A stretch of DNA of 64,000 bases, from assembly GCA_039028795.1 (NCBI GenBank), contig JBCCHJ010000007.1:1-64000 (forward strand), written 5' to 3'. Origin of the DNA: Thermohalobaculum sp039028795. GTDB lineage: Bacteria; Pseudomonadota; Alphaproteobacteria; Rhodobacterales; Rhodobacteraceae. Both the position numbers and the translations under genes were made by a program. The notes beneath the pieces are model-generated. The model saw nothing but the letters and a program-made list of their open reading frames with translations, did no database searches and was not told where the DNA came from. Each line of letters begins with the position of its first letter. The stretch's first letter is position 1. Below are positions 17,211 to 26,424 of this stretch, one piece after another.

Positions 17211-18043
17211 CGCGTAAGCTCTGAGAACACTGCCTCCAGATCTTGTGGCGCTGCCGCTGCCAGGCTGGCATGCGGCGGCGTGATGGCGGCGATTGGATTG
17301 ACCGGTCGTCCCTTCATCCGGTTCAAGTGGTCGCGCTGCCAGCCCATCCGACCAGCCAGTTCAATGGTAAAATCTGCGTAAGAGATCTCAGTCGATCCGG
17401 ACAGGTGAACAATTTCCGGGCTGGGCCGCCTCAGGTTCGCAGCGATCGTATCGACAACATGGCCAAGGCTGACCGGTGCCATGACCAGATCTTCATAGAC
17501 ATCGATGGTGGTCTGCCGCGCGATGGAAGACGCCCACTGCTGGATCAGGCCGGCAGTGCTGGCCAGCACCTTGGTCGGGCGAACGATTGTGAGGCCTGCG
17601 GACCCCGGTAATCCACGCAAGCGCCGTTCTGCTTCGGCTTTGTGTTCGGCATAGAGGTCGGGAGGTTCATAGGGCGCGTCGACCTCCAAGAACGGCTTAG
17701 CCCCGCCCAGAACCGTGTGGGTTGACAGGAACAGGACGCGCCCGCTTCGGGCCAGGACCGGCGTCGCCAACGCCAGCGGGGCCGTGACATTCACTGCATA
17801 GGCGCGATCTGAATCGGCTTGGCAGGCCGCGCGCCCGGTGACGGCCGCAGCCAGGACAATGCAATCATAGCCAGCGGTCAGCCGCCCTGCATCGCTGATT
17901 GCTGAAAGATCCAGGGGCACGTCACTGCCTTGCCGCCGCGATGTGGATGCGACGTCCAGCCCGTCTGCACTCAGCCGTTCGGCCAAGGCCTTGCCGATCA
18001 TGCTGTCGCCCCCGACGATCAGGGTCCGGGGCGAGGCCATCAC
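17207..18043 (-). CDS. NAD(P)-dependent sugar-nucleotide reductase/epimerase-like SDR (RmlD family)
   Basis: A 278-residue extended SDR. The nucleotide site is VGGDSMIGKALAERL at the N-terminus, a GxxxxxGxx variant close to RmlD, and FLSTHTVLGG followed by YAEHKAEAERRL carries the Tyr-x3-Lys (Y-A-E-H-K) pair. RmlD-type enzymes reduce dTDP-4-keto sugars; the substrate here is unknown. It follows the methyltransferase with a four-base overlap, so the two genes are one operon. A reductase plus methyltransferase pair would suit synthesis of a methylated sugar, but no glycosyltransferase is near. Confidence 0.8.
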   Translation of the reverse strand: MMASPRTLIVGGDSMIGKALAERLSADGLDVASTSRRQGSDVPLDLSAISDAGRLTAGYDCIVLAAAVTGRAACQADSDRAYAVNVTAPLALATPVLARSGRVLFLSTHTVLGGAKPFLEVDAPYEPPDLYAEHKAEAERRLRGLPGSAGLTIVRPTKVLASTAGLIQQWASSIARQTTIDVYEDLVMAPVSLGHVVDTIAANLRRPSPEIVHLSGSTEISYADFTIELAGRMGWQRDHLNRMKGRPVNPIAAITPPHASLAAAAPQDLEAVFSELTR

Positions 18044-18714
18044 CTTTTAGGCCCTACGCCCATCGCGATCAGGTAATGCGCCATTTTGTGGTACCCGGTG
18101 TGGACCACTTCATCGTTCATCGAGAACAGAAAGACGTTGTGGAAATGCCCGGCCAGCGCAGCCTTTAGATGAGGCCCGGTCTTGCAGTTCACATGTCCGG
18201 CTTTCGAGGCTTCGGAGGCATAAACCTGGCTTTCCAGCGAGGGCATGCCGATGATTGCAACCCCCTGATCTGCCAGACCTCTACAGATATTCACGAGGTA
18301 GGTGTCTTCGTCCGCAGGCTGGATATGCTCCATAACGTCCATCGAATAGATCGCATCGAACGAGCCATCCGGCGGACCCGAGAGGATGTCGTGTACGCCA
18401 AAACTGATCGGCCATTTTTCTGTGGTCGCCAGACGCTTCGCATCCTCGATGAAGACCGGGTCGAAATCCACCGCCATCAGGGAACCTACCGACTGCGCCA
18501 CAACCCGGCTGACAAAACCGTCGCCGCAGCCGATCTCCAGCACCCGATCCTTACCCTCCAACATCTTCCCGATGAATTTGTAACGCGCAAAGGTAAAGGC
18601 CAGGCGACGCGGGTCATCATCCCAGGCATAGTTGATCATCAGACCTAGTTCAGCACGCCTCTGGGCGTCCAACACCACCTGATATTGCGGCTCACGGGTC
18701 TTCTGCTCGGTCAT
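18040..18714 (-). CDS. Class I SAM-dependent methyltransferase
   Basis: The 224-residue protein has the Rossmann SAM motif I VLEIGCGDGFVSRVVAQ, the acidic residue after strand 2 in MAVDFDPVF, and motif post-I FDAIYSMDVMEHIQP. This is the UbiG/Methyltransf_11 type that methylates small molecules or sugars. It is upstream of and overlaps the RmlD-like reductase by four bases. The acceptor is not known. Confidence 0.85.
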   Translation of the reverse strand: MTEQKTREPQYQVVLDAQRRAELGLMINYAWDDDPRRLAFTFARYKFIGKMLEGKDRVLEIGCGDGFVSRVVAQSVGSLMAVDFDPVFIEDAKRLATTEKWPISFGVHDILSGPPDGSFDAIYSMDVMEHIQPADEDTYLVNICRGLADQGVAIIGMPSLESQVYASEASKAGHVNCKTGPHLKAALAGHFHNVFLFSMNDEVVHTGYHKMAHYLIAMGVGPKR

Positions 18715-18818
18715 CTCTGTCCCCCGGGGATCGTTCAGGGCGCGCTTTACAGCACCCAGGCGGTCAAATAAAGCTCAAGCAGGACCACGGGCGAGCGCCC
18801 GCAACCCAGAGACACCCG

Positions 18819-21059
18819 ATGCAGACCATAACACGCCTTTTGGCGGGCAAAGGCCGGTTCATTGCCGATGAGACCTTGCCGGACATGGTGCATATGGGCG
18901 TGCTGCGTTCACCGGCTGCCCATGGGAGGATCACCGGGCTGAATACTGCGGCGGCCTTGGCTCTGCCGGGGGTTTTGCGGGTTCTGACCGCTTCCGATGT
19001 CGCAGAGACCGGCCCCCTGGACTGCCGCGAGACCGTGCAGGGCTTGGACGGCCCGATGGTCGAGCCATATCGCGGTCTTCTGGCAGACGGCAAGGTGGTC
19101 CATGTCGGCCAACCGGTTGCCGTGGTGCTGGCTGAGAACGAGGCCATAGCCCAGGACGCGCTAGAAGTCATTGACCTGGAGATTGACGCCTTACCAGCCG
19201 TGACGGACCCGGAAACGGCGCATCAATTCCCGCCTATCTGGCAGGACGCCCCGGAAAACCGTTCTTTCCGGTGGGAGACCGGGAACATAGCCGAAACCGC
19301 CGAGTTGATCGCCGGCGCCGCCCATGTCGTGGACCTGATCGTCCGCCACCCAAGGATCGCGATCAATCCCGTGGAAACCCGGGGCTGCCTGGCGGTGCCA
19401 GACGGCAATCGGCTGACCCTGATCACCCCCAGCCAGGGCGTCAAATCCCTGCAGGCGGCCTTGGCGGACTGCCTGGGGTTGGACCCTGCGTCACTGCGCA
19501 TCCTAACCTATGATGTCGGCGGAAGCTTCGCCGTGAAGATTTGGCCCTATGCCGAGCAGGCCTTGGCCTTGTTCGCGGCGCAGTTGCTGGGCCGCCCCGT
19601 GCGCTGGCTGGGCAGTCGATCCGATGCCTTCACTGCCGATGCCGCTGGCCGGGGGCGGGTCGACCGGGCGCGGTTGGCATTGGATGCGGATGGCCGGTTC
19701 CTGGCCTTTCAGATCGACGCCCTGGCGGATATGGGGGCGTTCTTGAACAGGGCCGCGCCCTCGATCGTCAGCGCAAACTCTGTGCGCCCCTATGCGCAAC
19801 TCTACCACATCCCGGGCCAACATTATCGGGTATCGGCAATCTTCACGAACACCGTCCCAACGGATGCCTATCGCGGCGCAGGTAAGCCCGAGACGACTGC
19901 GACGCTGGAGCGTCTGATCGAGGTCGCGGCGGGACGCATAGGGACTGACCCGTTCGAGTTGCGCCGCCTGAATCTGATCCGACCGGAACAGATCCCTTAT
20001 ATCACGCCGATGGGCGAAACCATGGACGCCGGCAATTTCCCGGCCTTGGCTGATCGGATCCATGCCCAGGCCGACTGGGCGGGTTTCCCTTGCCGCAAGG
20101 CCGCCAGCGCGGCCAAAGGCCTGTTGCGCGGCGGGGCGGTCAGCTTTCACCTGCACGCCTCGGGCGGGTCCACAGTCGAAAGATCCGAGGTCCGTGCGCT
20201 GCCCAATGGCACAGTCCTGGTCCGCACCAGTGCCCAGGATTCCGGGCAAAGTCATTTCGACAGCCTTGCCCTGGTAGCCGCCAAGGTGCTGGACCTGCGA
20301 CCGGAACGCATCCGTGTTGAACAAGGCGACAGTGATCAGTTGGAAATCGGCGGCGGCACCGGGGGATCAAACCTGCTGCCGGTGGCTGGACAGACAGTGC
20401 GTCGCACGGCCTTAGCGATGCTGGACCAGGCCCGCGCCCAGGCGGGTGAGATGTTGGAGGCGGCAGAGGCCGATCTGGACTATGGTGACGGTATCTTTCG
20501 CATCATCGGCACCGACCGGTCCGTGACCCTGGCTGAGGTCGCCGAAGCCATGGGCGAAGAAAATGATCCGGGCTGCATGGCCCGGCTGGACTTCGACGGC
20601 ATTCATACGACCTGGCCCAATGGCGCCTTCGCTTGCGAGGTCGAGGTCGACCCTGACACCGGCGGTATTCGCGTCGACCGGTTCACAGGCATCACCGACG
20701 CGGGAGAGATCATCAACGAACCCGCAGCCTTGGGTCAGGTTCATGGCGGGATTGGCCAAGGCCTGGGCGAGGCGCTGACCGAGGGCATGACCTTCGACGA
20801 AGACGGTCAACCGCTGACCGGATCCTTCATGGATTACGGCATGCCGCGGGCCGATGATTTGCCGATGCTGGACCATGACTGGGTATATACCCCCAGCCCG
20901 AACTCGGTGATTAATGCGAAAGGGATCGGAGAGCTCAGTTCGATCGGAGCGCCCGGCGTGTTTCTGAACGCCGTCATGGATGCGCTACGTCCGCATGGGA
21001 TCGAGCATCTGGACATGCCACTGACGCCGTCGAAGGTTTGGCAGGCACTAAGGAAGTGA
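18819..21059 (+). CDS. Xanthine dehydrogenase family molybdopterin-binding (CoxL-type) subunit
   Basis: This 746-residue large subunit of a molybdenum hydroxylase has the a/b hammerhead domain first (LLAGKGRFIADETLP, VLTASDV, VHVGQPVAVVLAE), then molybdopterin-binding regions with TYDVGGSFAVK, TDAYRGAGKPE in place of the AYRCSFR loop of form I CO dehydrogenase, RTSAQDSGQSHFDSLALVAA, and the catalytic Glu in AKGIGELSSIGAP. It would hydroxylate a heterocycle or aldehyde. No FeS (CoxS) or FAD (CoxM) subunit is in the window, so it is an orphan here. The N-terminus is slightly shorter than usual and the start has only a weak ribosome site. Confidence 0.88.
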   Translation: MQTITRLLAGKGRFIADETLPDMVHMGVLRSPAAHGRITGLNTAAALALPGVLRVLTASDVAETGPLDCRETVQGLDGPMVEPYRGLLADGKVVHVGQPVAVVLAENEAIAQDALEVIDLEIDALPAVTDPETAHQFPPIWQDAPENRSFRWETGNIAETAELIAGAAHVVDLIVRHPRIAINPVETRGCLAVPDGNRLTLITPSQGVKSLQAALADCLGLDPASLRILTYDVGGSFAVKIWPYAEQALALFAAQLLGRPVRWLGSRSDAFTADAAGRGRVDRARLALDADGRFLAFQIDALADMGAFLNRAAPSIVSANSVRPYAQLYHIPGQHYRVSAIFTNTVPTDAYRGAGKPETTATLERLIEVAAGRIGTDPFELRRLNLIRPEQIPYITPMGETMDAGNFPALADRIHAQADWAGFPCRKAASAAKGLLRGGAVSFHLHASGGSTVERSEVRALPNGTVLVRTSAQDSGQSHFDSLALVAAKVLDLRPERIRVEQGDSDQLEIGGGTGGSNLLPVAGQTVRRTALAMLDQARAQAGEMLEAAEADLDYGDGIFRIIGTDRSVTLAEVAEAMGEENDPGCMARLDFDGIHTTWPNGAFACEVEVDPDTGGIRVDRFTGITDAGEIINEPAALGQVHGGIGQGLGEALTEGMTFDEDGQPLTGSFMDYGMPRADDLPMLDHDWVYTPSPNSVINAKGIGELSSIGAPGVFLNAVMDALRPHGIEHLDMPLTPSKVWQALRK

Positions 21060-21221
21060 CACCATCATCGAACTGCTGATCCGTCAGTTTGGCAACAATT
21101 CCTTTACGTCTTCGCCCCGGTGAACTTTCAGGTTGTCGAGACGACCTCAGCGCTGATCAGCGCTTAGGATGTTTCCACATCGAGGCTGCCAGGGAGTTTG
21201 GATGGTGCGACTTAAATGCCG

Positions 21222-22094
21222 TCATGAACGCGCCCGCAGCCTCTCCCGATGCAAGGTGTATAGCCCCGTCGCAACGATCAGCCCCGCGCCGAAGAAAGCG
21301 ATCCGATCGGGCAGTTCCGCAAACATCAGATATCCCAGCACCAGAGCCCAGAGCAGGTTGAGATACCGAAATGGCGAGACGAACCCCACCTCGCCCACTC
21401 GCATGGCCTGCAAGCCTGCGTAATAACCGACCAACAAAAAACCAGCCGACGCAATCATGCGGCCCAACGGTCCCGGGTGAACCGATTGCCAGTCCGACGA
21501 CAGGGTAACCGCAGCCCCCATAGCGGTGATCATCATCGCCGTGATTGCTGTTACGAACACACCAGGCACCGCAGCGCTGAACTGCCGGGTTCCCAGATCG
21601 CGCAAAACCACAAAACAAACCGCACCCATGGCGGCAAGGGAATAAAGATTGAACCCCTCAGTCCCCGGTTTGACGATCAGAAGCACCCCGAAAAATCCAA
21701 GCGCGATGGCTGAATAACGCCGCCAACCAACGGGCTCTTTCAATAGAACAGCAGCCGCTAGGGTGACAGCCAGCGAGGTCACGCCGATGATAGCCGTGGC
21801 ATTGGCAAGCGGCATATTGAAAAGCGCCGTCAGGAACAGGCAGGTCGCACCCATCTCACCCGCCACGCGAAGGGCAATCCAGCGCCTATCCCTACCTTCT
21901 GGCCGATAGCGCAGCACTCCTGCCCGCCAGCAGATCACCAGGATCACCGCCGACGCCACAAGTCCACGCAGCATGATCGCCTGAAATAGCGGCACTTGGC
22001 CTGAAACGGACTTCATCAGCGCATCGTTGATACCAAACCCGGCCATCGAGGCTGACATCCAGAGCGCACCCTGGACGTTGGGGCTGAGCGCCAT
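21222..22094 (-). CDS. EamA/DMT-family transporter
   Basis: A 290-residue integral membrane protein with about ten hydrophobic helices arranged as two EamA repeats. The first starts at MALSPNVQGALWMSASMAGFGINDALMK and the second near SLAAMGAVCFVVLRDLGTR. PLANATAIIGVTSLAVTLAAAVLLKEPVGWRR is the usual end of the first repeat. Members export or import metabolites; the substrate is unknown. Its start codon shares one base with the stop of the upstream amidase gene (TGATG), so the two are co-translated. Confidence 0.88.
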   Translation of the reverse strand: MALSPNVQGALWMSASMAGFGINDALMKSVSGQVPLFQAIMLRGLVASAVILVICWRAGVLRYRPEGRDRRWIALRVAGEMGATCLFLTALFNMPLANATAIIGVTSLAVTLAAAVLLKEPVGWRRYSAIALGFFGVLLIVKPGTEGFNLYSLAAMGAVCFVVLRDLGTRQFSAAVPGVFVTAITAMMITAMGAAVTLSSDWQSVHPGPLGRMIASAGFLLVGYYAGLQAMRVGEVGFVSPFRYLNLLWALVLGYLMFAELPDRIAFFGAGLIVATGLYTLHRERLRARS

Positions 22095-23485
22095 CAGGGA
22101 TCGATCGGAGAAGGTATATCGCCCGCTGCCTCGATGATCCGGCCGGCCTCGATCATGACATCCTCGCGGTAACGGCCACTGATGACCTGGACACCGACAG
22201 GGGCCTTGCCGGCCAATCCAGTGGCCACCGTCAGGCCCGGAAGCCCCATGAATGGAATGCCGATCTGCAGCAACTGTGCCTCATAGCAGCGCATGAATGC
22301 CTCATCCGATTCGACATCCACATTGGCGCGAAACGGCAATTCACCCGAAACAGGGCAGAGCAGTACCGGATATTGGCTGAGGAACATCTGCCAGTCGCGC
22401 AGCAGGATAGAACGGTACTGTACCGCGTCCAGGATGGCGTTCTCGTCCAAGGGACCGGCGATCTCGCAGAGCATGCGATAGACATGGTTTGCGTCCGGGT
22501 CGTCCTCATCGCTGACGGCCTTGCCGCCTGTGCGGCGCATCTCGCCAGACCAAAGCAAGATATTCTGCTGGGCCGCTTTGCGCAGCGGCGGTGCTTCGAC
22601 TTCTTCAACAACCCAGCCCGCGGCCTGGAGGGCCTCAGCGGCCAACGTCAGGGCAGCATCAATTTCAGGGGCGGTCGCCAAATCCTCTGGGTTCCGGCAA
22701 AGTGCCGCTGTCTTCGGCAGCTCTGGCAGGCGTGTGGGCACCGGAACCCACCAGGGGTCGCGCAAATCCTGGGCGCTCATGGCTTCAAAACCCAGGGCGA
22801 CATCTTCCATGGTCCGCGCTACCGGACCGGCCACCGCCATGATCTGACCGCCAAGATACCTATCGGGACCAGAGAAATTGCCAACCGGTACGCGGCCCAG
22901 AGTTGGGCGTAGCCCATGGATGCCGCAGGCATAGGCCGGATAACGGATCGAGCCCGCAATATCGGTGGCATGCCCGATCGCCCCGATCCCCGCCACCGTG
23001 GCCGCCGCCGCGCCGCCAGAGGAGCCGCCCGGGGTCAGGACCGGATCGCGCGGGTTCAACGTCTCGCCATGCAGTGAGTTGCGGCAAAACCAGCGCAAGC
23101 TAAACGCCGGTGTGTTGGTCCGCCCAACGACGATCGCCCCGGCCTTCTTCAGGTTGGCCGCAACGGGCGCGTCCGTCTCTGCAATAAGGTCCTTCTGGAT
23201 GCGCACGCCATTGGTATTGGCGAAGCCCGCCTGATCGGTATTCACCTTTATCGTCACTGGCACGCCGGCAAGAAGGCCGGGATCTTGCCCCGAGGCCACG
23301 GCGGCGTCTATGGCGTCCGCCGCTGCCAAAGCCTGATCAGGCATTTCTTGCACAACGGCGTTGATTGCAGGATTTACCGTATCCAAACGGGCCAAGGTGC
23401 TTTCGGTCACGGCGCGGGCGGTGACTGCCCCGCTGCGGACCATGCCCGCGATCTCGGCAGCAGAACGTTTCCAGTGGTCGGACAT
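22094..23485 (-). CDS. Amidase signature (AS) family amidohydrolase
   Basis: A 463-residue amidase with the Ser-cisSer-Lys triad: Lys in VPVTIKVNTDQAG, the first Ser in TPGGSSGGAAAATVAG, and the nucleophile Ser in HATDIAGSIRYPAYACG. It would hydrolyse an amide to acid and ammonia in the cytoplasm. The start at 23485 (MSDHWKRSA) follows AAGGGGGG at the right distance, so the longer open frame to 23542 is not used. It is the first gene of a pair with the EamA transporter and is divergent from the CoA-transferase gene. Confidence 0.9.
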   Translation of the reverse strand: MSDHWKRSAAEIAGMVRSGAVTARAVTESTLARLDTVNPAINAVVQEMPDQALAAADAIDAAVASGQDPGLLAGVPVTIKVNTDQAGFANTNGVRIQKDLIAETDAPVAANLKKAGAIVVGRTNTPAFSLRWFCRNSLHGETLNPRDPVLTPGGSSGGAAAATVAGIGAIGHATDIAGSIRYPAYACGIHGLRPTLGRVPVGNFSGPDRYLGGQIMAVAGPVARTMEDVALGFEAMSAQDLRDPWWVPVPTRLPELPKTAALCRNPEDLATAPEIDAALTLAAEALQAAGWVVEEVEAPPLRKAAQQNILLWSGEMRRTGGKAVSDEDDPDANHVYRMLCEIAGPLDENAILDAVQYRSILLRDWQMFLSQYPVLLCPVSGELPFRANVDVESDEAFMRCYEAQLLQIGIPFMGLPGLTVATGLAGKAPVGVQVISGRYREDVMIEAGRIIEAAGDIPSPIDP

Positions 23486-23556
23486 GGTGCCCCCCTTTAT
23501 ATAGTTCCCACGAAACAGACCATGCCCCGACACGCCGTGCAAGATAGGGACACACT

Positions 23557-24915
23557 ATGATCGATATTGCGATGCAAGTGACTGAGGGGATCGACTGGAA
23601 GGACGCTGATTGGGGCTTGGTTGATATCGTGCCCGGCCCGACCCCATTGGCCACAGGCATGCCCATTGCGGATATCGCAAGCATCGGCATCGGCGCTGTC
23701 GGCGTTGCTGCAGCAACCGTCGCTCAAGCACGAGGCATTACCCCGGGTAGAGTGCGTCTCAGCCGCCACGCGGCGGGCCTAGCTATGGCAGCGGCGGATT
23801 ACCTGGCGATCGACGGGGAACCTGCGCGTGCCTGGCCGGAACTGACGGCGTTTTACCGCGCCTCGGATGGCTGGGTCTATTTGCATGCAGGTTTTCCGAC
23901 GCACACAGTCAAACTACTGGCGGCCCTGGACGCCCCGAACGACCGCGAGGGTCTGGCAGCACGAGTGGCCGAGATGACTGCTCAGGAGATCGAGGATCGC
24001 TGCGTGGCTACGAACACCTGTGGGCGCCGCGTGCGCACCGAAGCCGAATGGCAGGCCCACCCACACAGCGCGATCATTGCTGAACAGCCGATGATACGGA
24101 TGACCCATTTGACCGCTGGACCCGCCCGGCCTTGGACGAATGCCGAAACACCCCTGGACGGCGTTCGGGTGCTCGACTTTTCCCGCGTCCTCGCCGGGCC
24201 GACCATCGGACGAACCTTGGCCGAGCACGGCGCAGATGTGCTGCGCATCGCTTCGCCCAACCTGCCAAGCGCCACGCCCTTGGTGATCGATACCGGCTAC
24301 GGCAAACGCTCGGCCTTTATCGATCTGGAAACATCCAGGGGTCAGTCGGATCTACAAAGCTTGCTGAAAGAAGCCGATGTTGTGATCGATGGTTATCGTC
24401 CTGGCGCTCTGGCCCGGCACGGGCTCGGGCCGTCGGATCTTGCGCAATCCTACCCGGGTCTTATCCATCTCAGCCTATCCGCCTTTGGGGAGACCGGACC
24501 TTGGGGCGGTCTCAGAGGATATGACTCTTTGGTTCAGGCCACCACAGGCTTTGCGTCCGGTGAACCGCCAAAACGACTACCCTGCCAACCTTTGGATTAC
24601 CTCACGGGGTATCTCGGTGCGTTCGCCGTGATGCGGGCCTTGATGGTGCGGGCAGAAATAGGCGCCGGAAGCTTGATCGAGATGACACTGGCAGGTATCG
24701 CCCATTGGGTGCGAGAGGTGTCAAAGACTTTACCTGCGGAAGCCAGCACCCCGAACGCTAACCCAACGACGGCGGACGTTCAGGAAGAGCTCTGCAATAC
24801 GCCATCAGATTTCGGTCAGATCAGATCGGTTCGTCCAGCATTGGACGTGCCCTGGAGGCCGCGCACCTGGGCCCCACCAGTTCCGCTGGGCGCGTCTCCT
24901 CCGAAATGGGCCTGA
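23557..24915 (+). CDS. CaiB/BaiF family (class III) CoA-transferase
   Basis: The 452-residue product contains the class III CoA-transferase core: DGVRVLDFSRVLAGPTIGRTLAEHGADVLRI, KRSAFIDLETSRGQ, DVVIDGYRPGALARHGLGPSDL, and LSAFGETGPWGGLRGYDSLVQATTG. The N-terminal 190 residues are a second, degenerate lobe of the same family, so the protein looks like a fused or rearranged form. The last 50 residues are Pro-rich and not conserved. It would move CoA between carboxylic acids; donors and acceptors are unknown. Confidence 0.85.
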   Translation: MIDIAMQVTEGIDWKDADWGLVDIVPGPTPLATGMPIADIASIGIGAVGVAAATVAQARGITPGRVRLSRHAAGLAMAAADYLAIDGEPARAWPELTAFYRASDGWVYLHAGFPTHTVKLLAALDAPNDREGLAARVAEMTAQEIEDRCVATNTCGRRVRTEAEWQAHPHSAIIAEQPMIRMTHLTAGPARPWTNAETPLDGVRVLDFSRVLAGPTIGRTLAEHGADVLRIASPNLPSATPLVIDTGYGKRSAFIDLETSRGQSDLQSLLKEADVVIDGYRPGALARHGLGPSDLAQSYPGLIHLSLSAFGETGPWGGLRGYDSLVQATTGFASGEPPKRLPCQPLDYLTGYLGAFAVMRALMVRAEIGAGSLIEMTLAGIAHWVREVSKTLPAEASTPNANPTTADVQEELCNTPSDFGQIRSVRPALDVPWRPRTWAPPVPLGASPPKWA

Positions 24916-24921
24916 TCCACC

Positions 24922-24989
24922 CCTTCATCTGGCCATAAATATCTCAGCAGCTTGAGGACAGGGTCCTCGATTTGGCCCGCAGGGCCAAA
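24922..24989 (+). repeat. Intergenic two-hairpin repeat, copy 2
   Basis: Layout as at 15451: box TTCATCTGGCC, hairpin 1 GAGGAC-AGG-GTCCTC (24954-24968), hairpin 2 TTTGGCCC-GCA-GGGCCAAA (24971-24989). It lies between the convergent CoA-transferase and glutamine synthetase genes and could terminate both. Stem 1 has a different sequence from copy 1 but pairs perfectly. Confidence 0.65.
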
Positions 24990-24997
24990 GCTCCAGA

Positions 24998-26314
24998 TCA
25001 GCAATCCAGCGTCGTGTCCCGTTCCCACTGTGTCAGGTGCCGCGTATAGTCATTCCATTCGGCGTGGCGCAGCTTCAGCAGGGCATCGACCGCCGGGCCT
25101 AAAGCTTCGCGCAGCACTTTGTTCTTCTCCAACTCGCGCAGCGCATCCAGCAGGTTCAAAGGCAGCTTCTTTGCGCCGCGCACCTTGTGACCCTCGGCAT
25201 ACATATCGATGTCCAGGCGCTTGCCGGGATCTAGCTTGTTAATCATACCGTCCATCCCGGCAGCCAAAACCGCGGCGGGATAGAGGTAAGGGTTCGCCGC
25301 CCCATCAGCCAAACGCAGCTCGAACCGTCCCGCATCAGGGATCCGGATCATGTGAGTGCGATTGTTGCCGCCATAGGTCAGCGTGTTGGGCGACCATGTT
25401 GCGCCTGAAGACGTCACCGGCGCATTGATCCGCTTATAGCTGTTAACGCTAGGATTCGAGATCGCCGTTAACGCGGTACCATGGGCCATCAATCCGCCCA
25501 TGAAATTGTACCCCAGGGCCGACACGCCCAGTTCGCCCTTCTTGTCCGCGAATAGGTTCTTGTTGCCTTTCAGGGTGCCGGACGATCCCCAAATAGAGAC
25601 GTGCGCATGGCAGCCGTTGCCAGTCAGATCGGCAAAGGGCTTCGGCATGAAGGTTGCCCGAAGGCCGTGTTTTTCAGCAATGGACTTGACCATGTATTTG
25701 AAGAACGCATGGCGATCAGCGGTCACCAGGGCATCGTCAAAATCCCAGTTCATCTCGAACTGGCCATTCGCATCTTCATGGTCGTTCTGATACGGGCCCC
25801 AGCCAAGATCCTGCATGGCATCGCAGATTTCCGAGATCACGTCATAGCGGCGCATCAGGGCCTGGACATCATAGCAAGGTTTGGATTGGATATCGCGCTC
25901 GTCCGCGATGGCCTGACCATCGGGCGTCACGATGTGGTATTCGCATTCCACGCCGTGCTTCATGTGCCAGCCTTTCTTGGCGGCGGCAGCCAGAACCCTT
26001 TTGAGCGTGTTGCGCGGTGTCTGGTCCAATTCCTGACCTTCGATCCAGACATCCGAGGCCAGCCACCCGACCTTGGGCTTCCACGGCAACTGAATGAGAC
26101 TGTCAGGATCTGGGATGGCAAAGATATCCGGTTCGGCGGGTGTCGAATCCAACCAGGCTGCAAAACCGCCGAAGCCTGCGCCTTCCTTGGCCATGTCCTT
26201 GATCGCCGAGGCCGGAACCAGTTTGGCACGCATGACGCCGAAGAGATCCGTGAACGAGATCAGGAAGTACCGGATCCCTCTTGCCTTTGCTTCCTTCGCC
26301 AGATCGATTGCCAT
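24998..26314 (-). CDS. glnT: Type III glutamine synthetase (GlnT / gamma-glutamylmethylamide synthetase-like)
   Basis: A 438-residue GS-fold ligase with RYFLISFTDLFGVMRAKLVP at the N-terminus, catalytic Glu in GVECEYHIV and NDHEDANGQFEMNW, the His loop TGNGCHAHVSIW, NNRTHMIRIPDAGRFELRLADGAANPY, and the family tail HLTQWERDTTLD. GlnT of rhizobia and GmaS of methylotrophs share this architecture, so the amine may be ammonia or methylamine. The downstream half of the classic neighbourhood (glxD, glxC, glxB, XRE-cupin) is present further upstream, but mgdABCD, needed to oxidise N-methylglutamate, is absent from the window. A terminator at 26361-26393 separates it from the roadblock genes, so it should have its own promoter. 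Confidence 0.88.
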   Translation of the reverse strand: MAIDLAKEAKARGIRYFLISFTDLFGVMRAKLVPASAIKDMAKEGAGFGGFAAWLDSTPAEPDIFAIPDPDSLIQLPWKPKVGWLASDVWIEGQELDQTPRNTLKRVLAAAAKKGWHMKHGVECEYHIVTPDGQAIADERDIQSKPCYDVQALMRRYDVISEICDAMQDLGWGPYQNDHEDANGQFEMNWDFDDALVTADRHAFFKYMVKSIAEKHGLRATFMPKPFADLTGNGCHAHVSIWGSSGTLKGNKNLFADKKGELGVSALGYNFMGGLMAHGTALTAISNPSVNSYKRINAPVTSSGATWSPNTLTYGGNNRTHMIRIPDAGRFELRLADGAANPYLYPAAVLAAGMDGMINKLDPGKRLDIDMYAEGHKVRGAKKLPLNLLDALRELEKNKVLREALGPAVDALLKLRHAEWNDYTRHLTQWERDTTLDC

Positions 26315-26360
26315 GTCCTGTCCCCTGCATTGGCTGAACTATTTGGCACACCGTTCAACG

Positions 26361-26393
26361 AAAAGCCCGCCGATGCAAGCATCGGCGGGCTTT
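26361..26393 (-). terminator. Rho-independent terminator of roadblock module 2
   Basis: A 15-bp perfect stem, AAAGCCCGCCGATGC and its complement around a two-base loop, lies 31 bases beyond the stop of the second roadblock module. On the minus strand it is followed by TTTT. Nearly symmetrical, it could also stop readthrough on the plus strand. Confidence 0.85.
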
Positions 26394-26424
26394 GGAAACA
26401 GTTAGCCAGTCGTGCGATGTTTTG

